Source of the DNA: Neocallimastix lanati (nom. inval.)
Taxonomy: Eukaryota > Neocallimastigomycota > Neocallimastigomycetes > Neocallimastigales > Neocallimastigaceae
Assembly: GCA_016946835.1 (NCBI GenBank)
Contig: JACVTC010000029.1
Location: 215,001-279,000, forward strand
Direction: 5' to 3'
DNA length: 64,000 nucleotides
The position numbers were made by a program, and so were the translations under genes. This document shows positions 18,477 to 29,817 of this stretch, piece by piece; positions within the stretch are counted from its first letter, which is position 1; each line of letters begins with the position of its first letter. Under the pieces are notes generated by a model that did not search any database, was not told where the DNA came from, and saw nothing but the letters and a program-made list of their open reading frames with translations.

Positions 18477-19818
18477 TTGATAATAAATTTTTATTTATTT
18501 TTGGTGAGTAATAAACATTCTTAATGATTATTTTGTGATTATTAATGTATCCTATGAGATCTCCTTTAAATTGTGTTGATATAACTTGATTATTAGCTAA
18601 ATAAACTTTGTCATTGCACTTTTGAATATTATGTAATTTATTTAAATGACCAGTAATATTTATTGATGCGCCGGAGTCCAATATCCAACACATCATTTCT
18701 TTTTGTTTATTTTCTTCGGTTTGTTTATTTATTTCGGCAAAATTAATATCAAGATTTTCTTGAGAATTGTAATCCTTGGTAAAAGCATCGGCATAGCTTG
18801 TATCGTACCTTTCTTTTTCCATGAAATTTGCATAATTTCTACGCTTATTATATTTTCTTTTAAAATTATTTCTTCTCCGTTTGAAAGTTTTTCTTCTATT
18901 GTTATTATTTTTATCATCTTTTCTATTTTTACATTCATAAAAGAAATGGCCCCATTTACTACAGTTATTACATCTACCATTTTTGGTCTTTTTAGTAGAT
19001 GTTTTTATTTTAGTAAGCTTTTTCTTATTTGTATTAATATTAGTATTATTTTCTATTGAAAATATATTTTTATTGTTTTGATTATTTGTTAAGGATTCTT
19101 TTAAGTTTGAAGAGATGATTTCAGGTAATACATCCTTAACATATTCACTGCATTTATTCCAATCATTTTTAAATTGAAACACATTAATCCAACGGAGTTC
19201 TTCTGGGAGGCTTCTGTTAAGGATGCCTACTTTAACACTTGATTCAATGTCATTATCTATTTTCTCAAGTTCATCAAGTGTGTTCTGTAGTTCAGCAATA
19301 AATATATTAATGTCCACTTCTGGGTTATACTTCAAATTATCGAGTTTGGTTTTAAGTTCTAATTTACGCTTGTTGATGTTTTTGGTAAAAGATCTTTTTA
19401 GAATCTTCCACAATTCAAAGGCGGTTTTATTTGATCCTTGCACAATGTCTTGTGTTTTTTCTCCAATACTGTTTAGGACGATCCATTTTGTTGTGATATC
19501 GTTATTGATATCAACTACATTGGTATTTTTGTCATACACCAATGTGTCATCAAATTCATCTTCGATATACTCAGATAGGTCATCTTGTATATCTCTCTTC
19601 CTTAATTTCTTAACTTTTTCTTTGGTGATATAGCCAACTAGGTTGTTAATTGATAATAGATGAAGGATTTTGGTTCTCCATCTATTATAGTTTTCAGTAT
19701 TTAATTCAACTACTCTGTTAAAATTTTCAGAGTAGTTAAATTTAATTGTTGGCCTGATGTCAATGGGTTCTTCAATGGTAATTACTTCATTTCTATTGTT
19801 TCTTCTTGTGTTAGCCAT
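18451..19818 (-). CDS. Gag-protease part of element 2
   Basis: 455 codons from ATG 19818. Copia gag (about 30-240), CCHC knuckle CNNCSKWGHFFYEC, a basic linker (RRKTFKRRRNNFKRK) and protease WILDSGASINIT. It stops at SIGNLTQQG, in the middle of the segment that in element 1 joins protease to integrase. The overlap with the next frame (26 bases) contains CTT-ACA-C, which could in principle support a +1 slip, but element 1 needs none at this place, so a small deletion is the simpler reading. Confidence 0.9.
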   Translation of the reverse strand: MANTRRNNRNEVITIEEPIDIRPTIKFNYSENFNRVVELNTENYNRWRTKILHLLSINNLVGYITKEKVKKLRKRDIQDDLSEYIEDEFDDTLVYDKNTNVVDINNDITTKWIVLNSIGEKTQDIVQGSNKTAFELWKILKRSFTKNINKRKLELKTKLDNLKYNPEVDINIFIAELQNTLDELEKIDNDIESSVKVGILNRSLPEELRWINVFQFKNDWNKCSEYVKDVLPEIISSNLKESLTNNQNNKNIFSIENNTNINTNKKKLTKIKTSTKKTKNGRCNNCSKWGHFFYECKNRKDDKNNNNRRKTFKRRRNNFKRKYNKRRNYANFMEKERYDTSYADAFTKDYNSQENLDINFAEINKQTEENKQKEMMCWILDSGASINITGHLNKLHNIQKCNDKVYLANNQVISTQFKGDLIGYINNHKIIIKNVYYSPKINKNLLSIGNLTQQG

Positions 19819-20855
19819 TGTGGAGAATTTTAAATTAATTTATTTTTTAATAATTTATTAATATTTTATATTATGCGAATATTTTTTTTTATTTAAAATT
19901 TTAAAGAATAATTGATGAGGGATATGTTGTATGTCTGGATTGTTTATTTATACATATTCAATATATTGATTAAAACCTTATTCTATTTTCATTAAATAAA
20001 TGTAAATTGAAATATATATTGTTTAATATTTCCTTGATAATTTATAATGAACTTTAATAATATATATTTTTTGATAAATGGTTAAGTTATATTTATTACT
20101 TAATAAAAAAAAATTATAAAATAATATAATTCAGAATTATGATTGGTTTCTATTTTTATCTTATTTTTAATGTAATATTTTTCATTATGTCATTTGAAAT
20201 TAATTTAATTAAACATTTATATTATTGGTTTTTTATGTTTGAAAAAGGTATTTATACTTGATTTACATTTATTAATATTGGAATTAAAAATATATATATA
20301 TTTTTTTTTATTTTTATTGTTAATAATTGACAATAATATTTTCAGTTCAAATTAATTATTTGACTAACCATGTGATTTTCAGTTCAAATTATAATTGACT
20401 GACTATTTTATTATTTTATTTTTATTATTATTTTTTTATTTTATTTCAATATAAAATTTTATTGATTATACTAATTTTCAGTTCAAATTATAATGAACTG
20501 ACTATATTATTTTTTTTTTTCAGTTCGAATTATAATTTGACTGACTATAATATATATATGTATATTTTTATATACAATGAATGAATAATGATATTATTAA
20601 ATTGTATTAATCCTTCATTAATTTATTTTTTAAAATATTTTTGATAATATATTTTGATTCAATTATTATGAAATAGCAAAATTAATTATATAGATTCATA
20701 ATTAATTAAATTATTTCTTTGATAATTAAAAATTAGATTTTATTATTGATAAATATAAAAATGATTTTAATATTAAAAATAAGAAAGCGTTAGTTCAATT
20801 TATTTATAAGATGAATATATTTATATATTAATTATGTAAATTATAACTTAACTTA
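19819..20855 (-). promoter_or_regulatory. Leader of element 2 with four CAGTTCA...TGAACTG hairpins
   Basis: Noncoding. Four inverted repeats start with TTTTCAGTTC: about 20342-20365, 20380-20401, 20479-20501 (perfect 7-bp arms CAGTTCA/TGAACTG) and 20521-20543. Each is followed by a GACTAT-like segment. Equivalent in place to the CAAC/GTTG hairpins of element 1 but different in bases. Confidence 0.6.
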
Positions 20856-20856
20856 T

Positions 20857-20890
20857 GGTTAAGCTCAGTTGTAGATTGAAACTCTTAATC
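20857..20890 (-). promoter_or_regulatory. Primer binding site of element 2, tRNA-Lys(CUU) half
   Basis: Plus strand reads GGTTAAGCTCAGTTG then ATTGAAACTCTTAATC, which is a D arm and a CTT anticodon arm ending at the LTR edge. Differs from element 1's site at several D-arm positions but keeps the anticodon-arm end. Confidence 0.72.
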
Positions 20891-21130
20891 TATTAAACAC
20901 CAAAAACAAATATTGAGAAAATTAGATATATTTTTAGAATAGTATTTTATATATAATACTTAATATTTAATTTTATTTATCTTTTATTTTTTATAATTAC
21001 AAAAGTGTATATATTTTTAACAAGGTTACATTTTATTTCTTTTATAATTTTATTTAAATATAATAATATTCTGATTGGGTAAATTATATTAAGGTCATTA
21101 TTAAGTATTTATTTTTTTTATAATCTAACA
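20891..21130 (-). repeat. 5' LTR of element 2
   Basis: 240 bp, about three substitutions from the left LTR. Confidence 0.88.
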
Positions 21131-21135
21131 AAGAT

Positions 21136-22556
21136 AAATTAATTATATTAATCATTATTTTGACAAAATTACTTTATTTCATTACAATATAAATAATTAT
21201 GTTTATTAAAATTTAAAAAATTTGACCTTTTTAACCATTTTATATTTGATATAAGAATAATAAGTAAGAAAAATTTTATAAAATAAAGCAAGTGAAAATT
21301 TCTACTATTAAAAATATTTTGAGATTTTAATATATAATAATATAATAACAATATTGATATTAAATTAATAAAATTAATATTTATTTTATAATATAATTTA
21401 AATATATATATTTACCACATAATTTTATTATCATTTATTTATAACTATATATTAAGTAAGGAATACATATTATTAGAATATGTAAAATAAGTGAAATGAA
21501 TGTAAAATATATTTATAATGTATTGATATATGATATATTAAATTAAATATATATGCCAAAAATTAATCATGGATATTCATGTGAATTATTATAGAATTAT
21601 ACTTTGGTAATATTTGTAAATTCTTTATAATTTTATTAATAAAACATATTAACAAAGAGGACTTAATTATAAAAAACAATTAACTGATGGTTAATAGGTT
21701 AGGAACCTATATTCTTAATAGATTAAAAGTCTCAAATGATTTACAATTAATTACAATTCATGGTAAATAGAAAATTCTTTTTGAGATATGAAATTGAAAT
21801 ATTAAAATTTTGAAATTGAGTTTTAAATTTTTTTATTAAATAAAGATCAAAAATTATAGAATACCAAATCAAATAAGTTGAAGTAAATTCTTTTTTGTTG
21901 AAACTAATTGTAGCAATATTAAATTTCCGAACTTTTGAAAATTAAATTTAAAATTTTGAAATTGATTTCTTAAAAACTGAAATAATCAAAAAAGTTGAAA
22001 ATAAAAAAAAAATAAAATAAATAAAGGTTTAAATAGTATTTAACTCACAGACTAAATAAGGACTATTATAATTCATTTATTATTAAAATATAATATTCTA
22101 ATATTTAAAATATTAATATAGAAAAATGAATAGTGCAAAACATTAGGATGTATTATCCAACAAAAAAATATTAAAAGAAATAATTTTCTTTTACAATCTA
22201 TAAATAAGCTTATTAAAACTATCAAATATGTAATAAACTATATTTTATAATTTTAAATTAAAATAATATTTCCAAAAATAATATATATTAAAGTAAACAT
22301 TTTAAAATTTTAAATCTTAATATCATAATTAAGAATTGTAAAATGCATACGTAGAATTTAGTAAATTATAAATTACATAGATATTAAGAAAATATCTAAA
22401 ATTAAACAAAATTTATCAAATTTAAAAACTAAAATAAATATTACATTTGGTCACTTTATTTCATAAAAGTAATATAAATTACCAAATGAATTTCAAGAAT
22501 ATTTCTCCATTATACCAATAATTTTTATATTGAAACTTTAGCAAATACAAATAAAT
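21136..22556. other. Intergenic AT-rich DNA
   Basis: No supportable gene; a 60-codon ORF at 21169-21351 is low-complexity. A weak primer-site-like segment (GATTAAAAGTCTC) occurs near 21722. The last 60 bases are the likely promoter and 5' UTR of the next gene and share ATATTGAAA with the flank of the esterase at 3676. Confidence 0.35.
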
Positions 22557-23636
22557 ATGAAAATAAATAATAAATATTCATTTATTACTATAGTAATTTT
22601 TACCATATTATTTAGTAAATTAAACAATGCTTTTAACGAACAAATATTGAAGGATCAAAGTTTATTATTACGCTGTAAGAAAATATGTCAAAATAATAAT
22701 AAAAAATTTAGAAAATTTTGTAAAAAATGTCACTCTCTTGATATGATAGATAAAAATAAAATTTCTGAGAATTGTAAAATATATAAAGAAGATATAATTT
22801 CTGAAAATAAAAATTCCTCAATTGTACTTTTATCTAGTTATACAAAATTTGATTATAATAAAATTGAAAATTTGATTGTTTTTGGGGATTCACATTCATT
22901 TGCTGGAAATGAATTTACTACCAAAAATTATTCATCAAAATATTTAAAAAAACATCGAAATTGGCCCATAAAATTAATAGAATTTCATAAAATGAAATTA
23001 TATAGTTTTGCTGAAAGTGGATCTGTTATTGATTCAAATATACTTGATATAAATGTAATTGATTTTTCTACAGAATATGAGACATTTACTAATAAAATAT
23101 TAGAATTAAAGGATAGCAATCAAATAATAAATAGAACTTTATTTTCTATTCAGTTTGGCTCTAACGACGTTCATATTATTAATAAATATAAAATTGAAAA
23201 TGTTAATAGCATTATTACTAAAATAGTTGATTCTATGTTTGTACAAATTGAAAAATTGTATAATTTTGGGGCTCGAAATTTATTGATATTAAATATTTCA
23301 CCATTAGATAATGCACCTATTAATTCAAAAGGTAGACACAATTATTATACATATAATATTTCATTTTTCAATGATTTAATTAAAAAAAAGGCTAAATTAT
23401 TTTATGATAAATTTCCATATATTAATATTATTATTTATGATACAAATTCATTCTATAAATATATAATGAAAAATTGTAAATTAAATACTTTTGATGATTG
23501 TACGAATGCTCAAGAAGAAAATATAAAAAAAGAAAATATAAAATTTTTTTGGAGAGATTTTACGCACATTTCGGAAAAAGGAAATATTATCTTAGCAAAA
23601 GATATAAATAATTTACTTAATTCGATTAATAAATAA
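22557..23636 (+). CDS. Secreted GDSL/SGNH (CE16-like) esterase, intact
   Basis: 359 codons, single exon. Signal peptide at 1-25. A basic Cys cluster is at about 38-60 (CKKICQNNNKKFRKFCKKC, spacing C-x3-C-x10-C-x2-C). The SGNH domain (about 100-358) has FGDSHS (catalytic Ser), NWPIKL, a Gly/Ser block II (AESGSV), block III FGSND with the oxyanion Asn, and block V FWRDFTH with catalytic Asp and His. Every family motif is present, so it is probably active. CE16 enzymes are exo-acting acetylesterases on hemicellulose oligomers in the extracellular space; the exact substrate cannot be read. No dockerin of the fungal (CBM10-like) type is visible. Paralogues lie at 1682-3676 and 25838-26982. Start chosen at the first ATG because it gives the signal peptide. 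Confidence 0.85.
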   Translation: MKINNKYSFITIVIFTILFSKLNNAFNEQILKDQSLLLRCKKICQNNNKKFRKFCKKCHSLDMIDKNKISENCKIYKEDIISENKNSSIVLLSSYTKFDYNKIENLIVFGDSHSFAGNEFTTKNYSSKYLKKHRNWPIKLIEFHKMKLYSFAESGSVIDSNILDINVIDFSTEYETFTNKILELKDSNQIINRTLFSIQFGSNDVHIINKYKIENVNSIITKIVDSMFVQIEKLYNFGARNLLILNISPLDNAPINSKGRHNYYTYNISFFNDLIKKKAKLFYDKFPYINIIIYDTNSFYKYIMKNCKLNTFDDCTNAQEENIKKENIKFFWRDFTHISEKGNIILAKDINNLLNSINK

Positions 23637-24108
23637 ATCAGTTATATAGGGAAAAACTAGATAAATTTATATACAATACTAAATTAATTTACGTTTAATA
23701 TAAATCAAAACATAAATAATATATTTATTTCATTTTTAATAAAAATTTTTTAAAATATTTTATATTATAGAATTTATTTCTTTCATATAATAGAGGTAAA
23801 ATAGTTTACATAACTATTTATAACATAATTAAATAAATTATTTTTTAAATATACAAAAAAATTGACATATTTTTATATAATATATAAAAAAAATTAGTTT
23901 ATTAAATTCTTTATCAATATTAAAATATAAAATTCATATCGGAGTTTATGAATAGATATAAAAAATTTATATAAAATATATTTAAAAGCAAATTTTCAAT
24001 AATTATTTATTAATTTGTTAAAAAATAATTATAAACAAATATTAATATACCTTGTTATACTTTTTGATTAGTAGTATTAATTAAAATGTTAATTTAAATT
24101 TTAAATAT
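23637..24108. other. Intergenic AT-rich DNA downstream of the esterase
   Basis: Nothing recognisable. Confidence 0.3.
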
Positions 24109-24451
24109 AAATATAATTATAATTATTTATATAACATACAAGATTCATTTACAAATAATATTTTAAATAAATAATAAATTAAATTCAACATAGCTTTTCA
24201 AATAAGTATATAATTTATAGCTTTTAAAAATAATTTTTACTGAAAATATATTTTAAATTTTATTAATCTAATTTTCTTAATATTTTTTGACGTTTAATAA
24301 AATTTAAAATATATTTTCAGTAAAAATTATTTTTAAAAGCTATAAATTATATACTTATTTGAAAAGCTATGTTGAATTTAATTTATTATTTATTTAAATT
24401 ATTATTTGTAAATGAATCTTGTATGTTATATAAATAATTATAATTATATTT
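24109..24451. repeat. Large foldback: 156-bp arms, 31-base centre
   Basis: Left arm 24109-24264 and right arm 24296-24451 are reverse complements with about one mismatch. The 31-base centre reads AATCTAATTTTCTTAATATT..., which resembles the terminal bases of the element-2 LTR in reverse, while the same LTR family continues forward immediately right of the foldback. The foldback therefore looks built from an LTR end and its flanking DNA, duplicated in inverse. Confidence 0.8.
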
Positions 24452-24463
24452 ATTTTTATAAAT

Positions 24464-24684
24464 TAAATTAAGAAAATTAGATATATTTTTAATATAACAT
24501 TTTATATATAATAATTAATATTCAATTTTATTTATCTTTTTTTTTTATGATTATAAAAGTATATTCGTTATTTTTCAAAGTTATATTTTATTTCTTTTTT
24601 ATATTTTATTTAAATATAATAATATTCTAATTGAATAGGTTATATTAAAGCCTTTATTAAATATTTATTTTTTATATTTTAACA
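24464..24684 (-). repeat. Diverged LTR of the element-2 family
   Basis: Aligns with the 240-bp LTR from AAGAAAATTAGATATATTT to the TTTTAACA end. No purine tract or primer site beside it. Confidence 0.7.
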
Positions 24685-25837
24685 AATTTAAATAAATTGT
24701 TAATATAAATCAAAATATATACTTAAATTCTATTTTTAAAATATATTAATAAACAAAAATATTATTTATAATATAAATAAATTTAATCATTATAAAATTA
24801 TATAAAATACTAAAGCGTCTAAAATAAATAAAATATAAAATATTCTTTAAAAAAATTAAATTATTTATTATTGTTATTTTTATTATCTATTATTTTCATT
24901 AATATTATTAGATATATTAGAATATATGTAATAGGAGAAATAGAAATTAAATGTTATTCAAATATATTGAAACAAATTTAATATAAAAAATGCATAATGC
25001 ATAATGTATTAATATTAAAGAATTTAATTTATAATAATTAGGTAAGAGTATGTCTTTTCATAAAATATATTAATAAAGTTTACATAATTATAAACCAAAA
25101 ATTTTTATAAATATTATTAATATGATTATCTATTACTATTATTATTATTTAATTTGATAAATATATATAATTATAAAATGTTTATTTTTTAATTATTTTT
25201 TAAGAAGATATATTACATCATCAAAAAAAAAGCGATAGAACATTCTTGATTTATATTAATATTTTTGTACATTACAAATTATATTATAATTTACTATTAA
25301 TAAAGTTTCATTATGGTATTTTATAAAAAATAAATTAACTATCAATTAGAAAATAAAATAATTTATTAAATTATTAAATTATATAAAGTAATAAACTATT
25401 TCATTTATATAATAAAAAATATAATTTGAAAAACAATAATAAGTTTAAAGAATTTTTCATATTTAATACATTATTTATATAAATTTATGTATAATTCTAT
25501 TTTTATTTTAGAAAAGCAATAAAAAAATTTTATAATTTTACTTTTAAAAATAGATAAAAATAATAAAAATAAAATAATTTTATAGAATATATATAAAAAT
25601 ATACATTTTTTAATTTTATCAAAATTATCATAATTATATTATTAAATTAGTAATAATATATTAAAATAAATAAAAGAACTTTATTTATTTTATTAATTTA
25701 AAATATATAATGGGAATATATAATGGGTATTAATAATTAATTATTAATTAAAAAATATAAATATTATAAATATTCTTTTGAATTTATTAAATTATAAATA
25801 AATGTTATATTAAAGATGTACTATTTTTATATTTAAC
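24685..25837. other. Intergenic AT-rich DNA
   Basis: No gene or clear repeat seen. Confidence 0.3.
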
Positions 25838-26982
25838 ATGTTTTTTTGTTTTATAAGTTCAAAATGCCTATCTAGTAAAATTGAATTACCTGGAAGAGAG
25901 TCTTCATTGATATTGTTATCGATAAATAATACATTCAACTACAATGAGATATCTAATTTAATTGTTTTTGGGTAATAGCTTCTTTTATTTAAATAATTTA
26001 AAATATAACTAACTATATATAAATTACTTTAAATAAATAGTGTTTCACATTCATATTCTGAAACAAATTTTGGAACAATAGAATCTTCAAAGAAGGTTTA
26101 CTTTAACTTCTTTATTAATACGATAATAATGATATATAATATTTTTAATTAATATATAATATTTTTTTAAAATAACAAACAAAAGTTACTTGCTAATAGA
26201 AAAAATTGGCCAGTACAACTTTCTAATATGCATAAAATGAAATTATGGAATTTCGTTTAAAATGGTTCTGTTGTTACTTTAGAATTGTAATTATCATTTA
26301 TATAATTTTATTTAAATAAATAATATATTATTTTTAATTAATAACCTTAATTTTTTAAAGAGGTCTTAAATTTAGACAAAAATGTAACGATTTCTTAAAA
26401 TAATACAGTTTGTTTTATAAAAGAATGAGTCAAGGAAAAAAGTACATTAATCAATGAAATAGTAATAATACATTATTCTCTATATATATGAGATCTAATG
26501 ATATTGATATTAATTTTATTAATAATAATAAAACTATTAATGAAAATATTAAATATATAGTTAATATTATTTTTAATAAAATTGAATGTATAAAAGAAAT
26601 TGGAGGAAATAACTTTTTAATAATAAATATTCCTCCTTTTGATAAAACGCCGGTTAATTCTAAAAATAAATATAATTATTTTAATATTGAAATTTTTTAT
26701 TTTAACAATTTATTAAATAAGAATTCTGAAGAACTGTATAAAAAATATAAAGATATAAATATTATTATACATAATATTAATAATGAATATAAATATATTA
26801 TGAAAATCTATTAAAAATATAATTTTATTTCTGCCAATAACGCATGGAAACTAAGTAAAAACATACTTTTCAGTAAACTTGACAAATACTTTTGGCGTGA
26901 TAAAACTAATGTATCCAATAAGGCAAATAGAATTATCGCTGAAGATATAAATAATTTACTAATATCTTTAAATAATATATGA
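25838..26982 (+). pseudogene. Decayed intron-bearing CE16-like esterase
   Basis: Homologous along its length to the second SGNH domain of the gene at 1682-3676. Three introns with GT...AG ends restore the frame: 25972-26040, 26096-26185 and 26287-26360. Exons give SNLIVFG, then VSHSYSETNFG (GDS altered to GVS), NRKNWPVQLSNMHKMKLWNF, a YSLFYKRMSQGKKY segment, RSND (block III) and KYFWRDKTN, where the catalytic His of DxxH has become Asn. Four in-frame stops lie in the exons (two TAA before the GKKY segment, a TGA at about 26455 and a TAA at about 26812). It cannot make an active esterase. The intact relatives nearby have no introns. Confidence 0.75.
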
Positions 26983-27883
26983 AATGAACAACTTTAAAAT
27001 TTAAATAAATTAATGAATAATTATATAATGTATATTATAGATAAATTAGAAAAATATTGAGTTGTATTTTATTAAATAATTTAATTATAAATTATTTTAA
27101 TATTTAATTTAAATAAAATATCATAAATTATTTTGTATTATTATAATACTAATTAATGTTTTTTTTAGAAAAAATTTTATTACTATTATTATTAATATTT
27201 ATTTTATATTTATACTATTAAAAAGGAAATATAATTATTTTATTATTATAAAGAAATTATTACATGAAAATGAGTGATTTTTAGCTTTCCCAATTTTAAT
27301 TGACAATTTATTATAAATGAAATATTGATTTTATTAGTTTAAATATATATTAAATAGAATATTTATATTAAGTTAATCCTCTATTTAAATATTTTTCCTT
27401 ATTTTTGACATCAATTTTTTTGATTTAAATAAAATAATTTAATGAAGACAGTTTTTGTTTTAAATTATTAATTTTTAAATTATTATTTATTTAAATTCTA
27501 TATTTCATATTTAAAGTAATTTTTTTTACTTTATTTATTTATGAATTTAACTTTCATATTTTTCCAATATATATATTAATAAATTATTAAAATTTTGTTA
27601 ACTATACTATTTAAGCAACTTATTAAATACTTTTTTTTTTTACTTTAAGAAAAATAAATTATTATATTTCAAAATAATTTAAACATATAAATATTTAATA
27701 TTATTTCATATTAATTTAAATTTATTTTTATTTAAATATTACTTTTATTTACTTATATATATTTTTTAAAAATGGAATAAAGAAAATTTTATTCACTTAC
27801 AAAGCTTTTATACATGAATAATATTTATTAAACTAATTGATTGGTTAATGTAAATCAAAATATGATAAAAATATTTTTTAACA
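26983..27883. other. AT-rich DNA ending in an LTR-like end
   Basis: No gene. The last 50 bases or so (TTGATTGGTTAATG...TTTTTTAACA) resemble the end of an element-1-type LTR in minus orientation; its other end is not definable. Confidence 0.4.
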
Positions 27884-27921
27884 TTCCTCCTCAAATGTAA
27901 CTTCAGTTCAACGTTACATTT
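27884..27921 (-). promoter_or_regulatory. Polypurine tract and adjacent hairpin (relic)
   Basis: GAGGAGGAA on the minus strand abuts the LTR end at 27883. Next to it is a 9-bp hairpin (27893-27901 AAATGTAAC, 27913-27921 GTTACATTT). Confidence 0.65.
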
Positions 27922-28374
27922 ATTAAAAATAAAAATATATAGTTTTATAAATATATTAATTTAAGTAGTATAGTTATTTTAATATATCTGTGTAAAATAT
28001 GTAACTAATAATAACAAGCCACATAGTACATTAACTATAAATACAATTAAAATGTATAATATTTTAGACCGATACTATTCTTTATTCTTACATATTAAAA
28101 AAGAGATCCCTAATTTTCAAAGATTAAGAGTTTCAACTCTTCAGTTGAGCTATCATATAAAGTTAAATTATAATAAATAAAACATAACATTTTTTTTTAC
28201 ATTATTCATTATCAAACTAATAACAATATATTTTTATTATAATTATAATATTCATTATAGAAACAAAATATAATAACCATTATTAACAAGCAAACATTAC
28301 AGAACAATATTGAGTGTGTTGAGGATACAAGATGTTAAAGTATATATTGTAATAATTCATAGTTATTATTAATT
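27922..28374 (+). mobile_element. Plus-oriented LTR, primer site and leader start (family 3)
   Basis: 27922-28123 resembles the LTR at 12908-13116 (shared AACAAGCCACATA and ACTATTCTTTATTCTTACATA). 28124-28152 is the tRNA-Lys(CUU)-half primer site (GATTAAGAGTTTCAACTC). 28153-28374 matches the leader start at 13148 and ends at the same place, ATTATTAATTTTTTT, where sequence of opposite orientation begins. Confidence 0.65.
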
Positions 28375-28998
28375 TTTTTAAATAAATTTATTTGAATGAC
28401 TTGTGATATTTATTGATGAGTCGAAGTCTAATATCTAAGACTTCATTTCTTTTTGTTTGTTGTCGTCGTTATGTTTATTTATTGTGGCTAAATTAATATC
28501 AAGATTATCTTGACAATGGTAATCTTTGGTAAAAGCATCTGCATAGCTAGAATCAAACCTTTCTTTTTCCATGAAATTTACATAATTTCTACATTTATTA
28601 TATTTTCTTTTAAAATTATTTTTTCTGCGTTTGAAAGTTTTTCTTCCTTTATTATTATTTTTAACATCTATTCTATTTTTACAGGCATAAAAAGAAATGG
28701 CCCCATTTACCATAGTAATTACATCTACCATTTTTAATATTTTTAGTAAATGCTTTTGTTTTAGTAAGTGTTTTTTTATTTGCATTAATATTATTATTAT
28801 TTTCTATTGAAAATATATTTTTAATATTTTGATTATTATTTATGGATTCCTTTAAGTTTGATGAGATGATTTCAGGCAATACATCCTTAACATATTCTCT
28901 ACATTTATTCCAAATATTTCTAAATTGGAACACATTAATCCAACAGAGTTCCTCTGGAAGACTTCTGTTAAGGATTTCCACTTTGACACGTGGTTCAA
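28375..28998 (-). pseudogene. Gag-protease relic of the element-2 family
   Basis: Two overlapping minus frames (28679-28981 and 28435-28785) match residues from about 195 of element 2 gag onward: NRSLPEELCWINVFQF, EYVKDVLPEIISSNLKES, the basic linker KTFKRRKNNFKRKYNK and FTKDY. The zinc knuckle is damaged (first CxxC reads CNYY). A frameshift follows it, and the protease DSG reads DSS. The gag N-terminus is deleted; an LTR fragment follows at once. Confidence 0.8.
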
Positions 28999-29001
28999 TT
29001 G

Positions 29002-29197
29002 TAACATTTTATATATAAATAATATCTAAAATTTAATTTTATTTTTCTTTATATTTTTTATAATAATAAAAGTATATAAGTTATTTATCAAAGTTACATT
29101 TTATTTTTTTTATATATTTTATTTAAATATAACAATATTCTGATTGCCTAAACTATATTAAAGTCATTATTAAATATTAATTTTTTATATTCTAACA
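29002..29197 (-). repeat. Partial LTR of the element-2 family
   Basis: Matches the element-2 LTR from ACATTTTATATATAA to TTCTAACA; about 40 bp at the primer-site end are missing, in line with the deletion that also removed the gag start. Confidence 0.7.
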
Positions 29198-29593
29198 AAT
29201 AATAAATTATAAAATAATAAATAATAAATAATAAAATAATAAATAAATAATAAATAAATAAATAATAAATAATAAATAATAAATAATAAATAAATAAATA
29301 ATAAATAAATAAATAATAAATAATAAATAATAAATAATAAATAATAAATAATAAATAATAAATAATAAATAATAAATAATAAATAATAAATAAATAAATA
29401 ATAAATAATAAATAATAAATAAATAATAATAATAAATAAATATAATTTAAATAATAGAATTTATTAATAAATAATAAATAATAAATAATAAATAATAAAT
29501 AATAATAAATAATAATAAATAATTTATAAATAATAATTAATAAATAAATAGTAAATAAATAATAATAAATAAAATTTTAAATAATTTTTATTT
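29198..29593. repeat. TAA/TAAA microsatellite
   Basis: Nearly 380 bp of AATAAAT/AATAA units, ending against the GGTTT target copy of element 3. Confidence 0.85.
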
Positions 29594-29598
29594 GGTTT

Positions 29599-29817
29599 TT
29601 TTAGAAATGATTATCTCTTCTTTTTATTGTGTTTTTTTTTTTTTAAAAGTTACAGTTCGAGGAAATTATCTTTAAAAAAATATTTTATAATTATGTTAAT
29701 ATAGGTTACACAAGAATATATTATTGGTCATATACTTTATATATATATATTAAAATTATACTACAAAACTCCTTAATTTAATATGAATATAAAACTTTAA
29801 TATTTATATTTTTAACA
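29599..29817 (-). repeat. 3' LTR of element 3
   Basis: 219 bp; TGTTAAAAATATAAA on the minus strand; ends fixed by GGTTT. Confidence 0.85.

Larger units (their letters stand above)
14856..21130 (-). mobile_element. Element 2: copia retrotransposon with target duplication, frameshifted pol
   Basis: 6,275 bp. LTRs are 240 bp (14856-15095 and 20891-21130) with about three differences. AAGAT at 14851-14855 and again at 21131-21135 is the 5-bp target duplication. Primer site, leader, gag-PR, IN-RT, RNase H and purine tract are all present in order. Pol is broken by two frameshifts (near 18460 and 15820), so this copy needs help to move, although its LTRs show it is young. Confidence 0.92.

Noticed and set aside
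29198-29593. CRISPR-like regular repeats
   Set aside because: Pure AT microsatellite with no spacers; the organism is eukaryotic.
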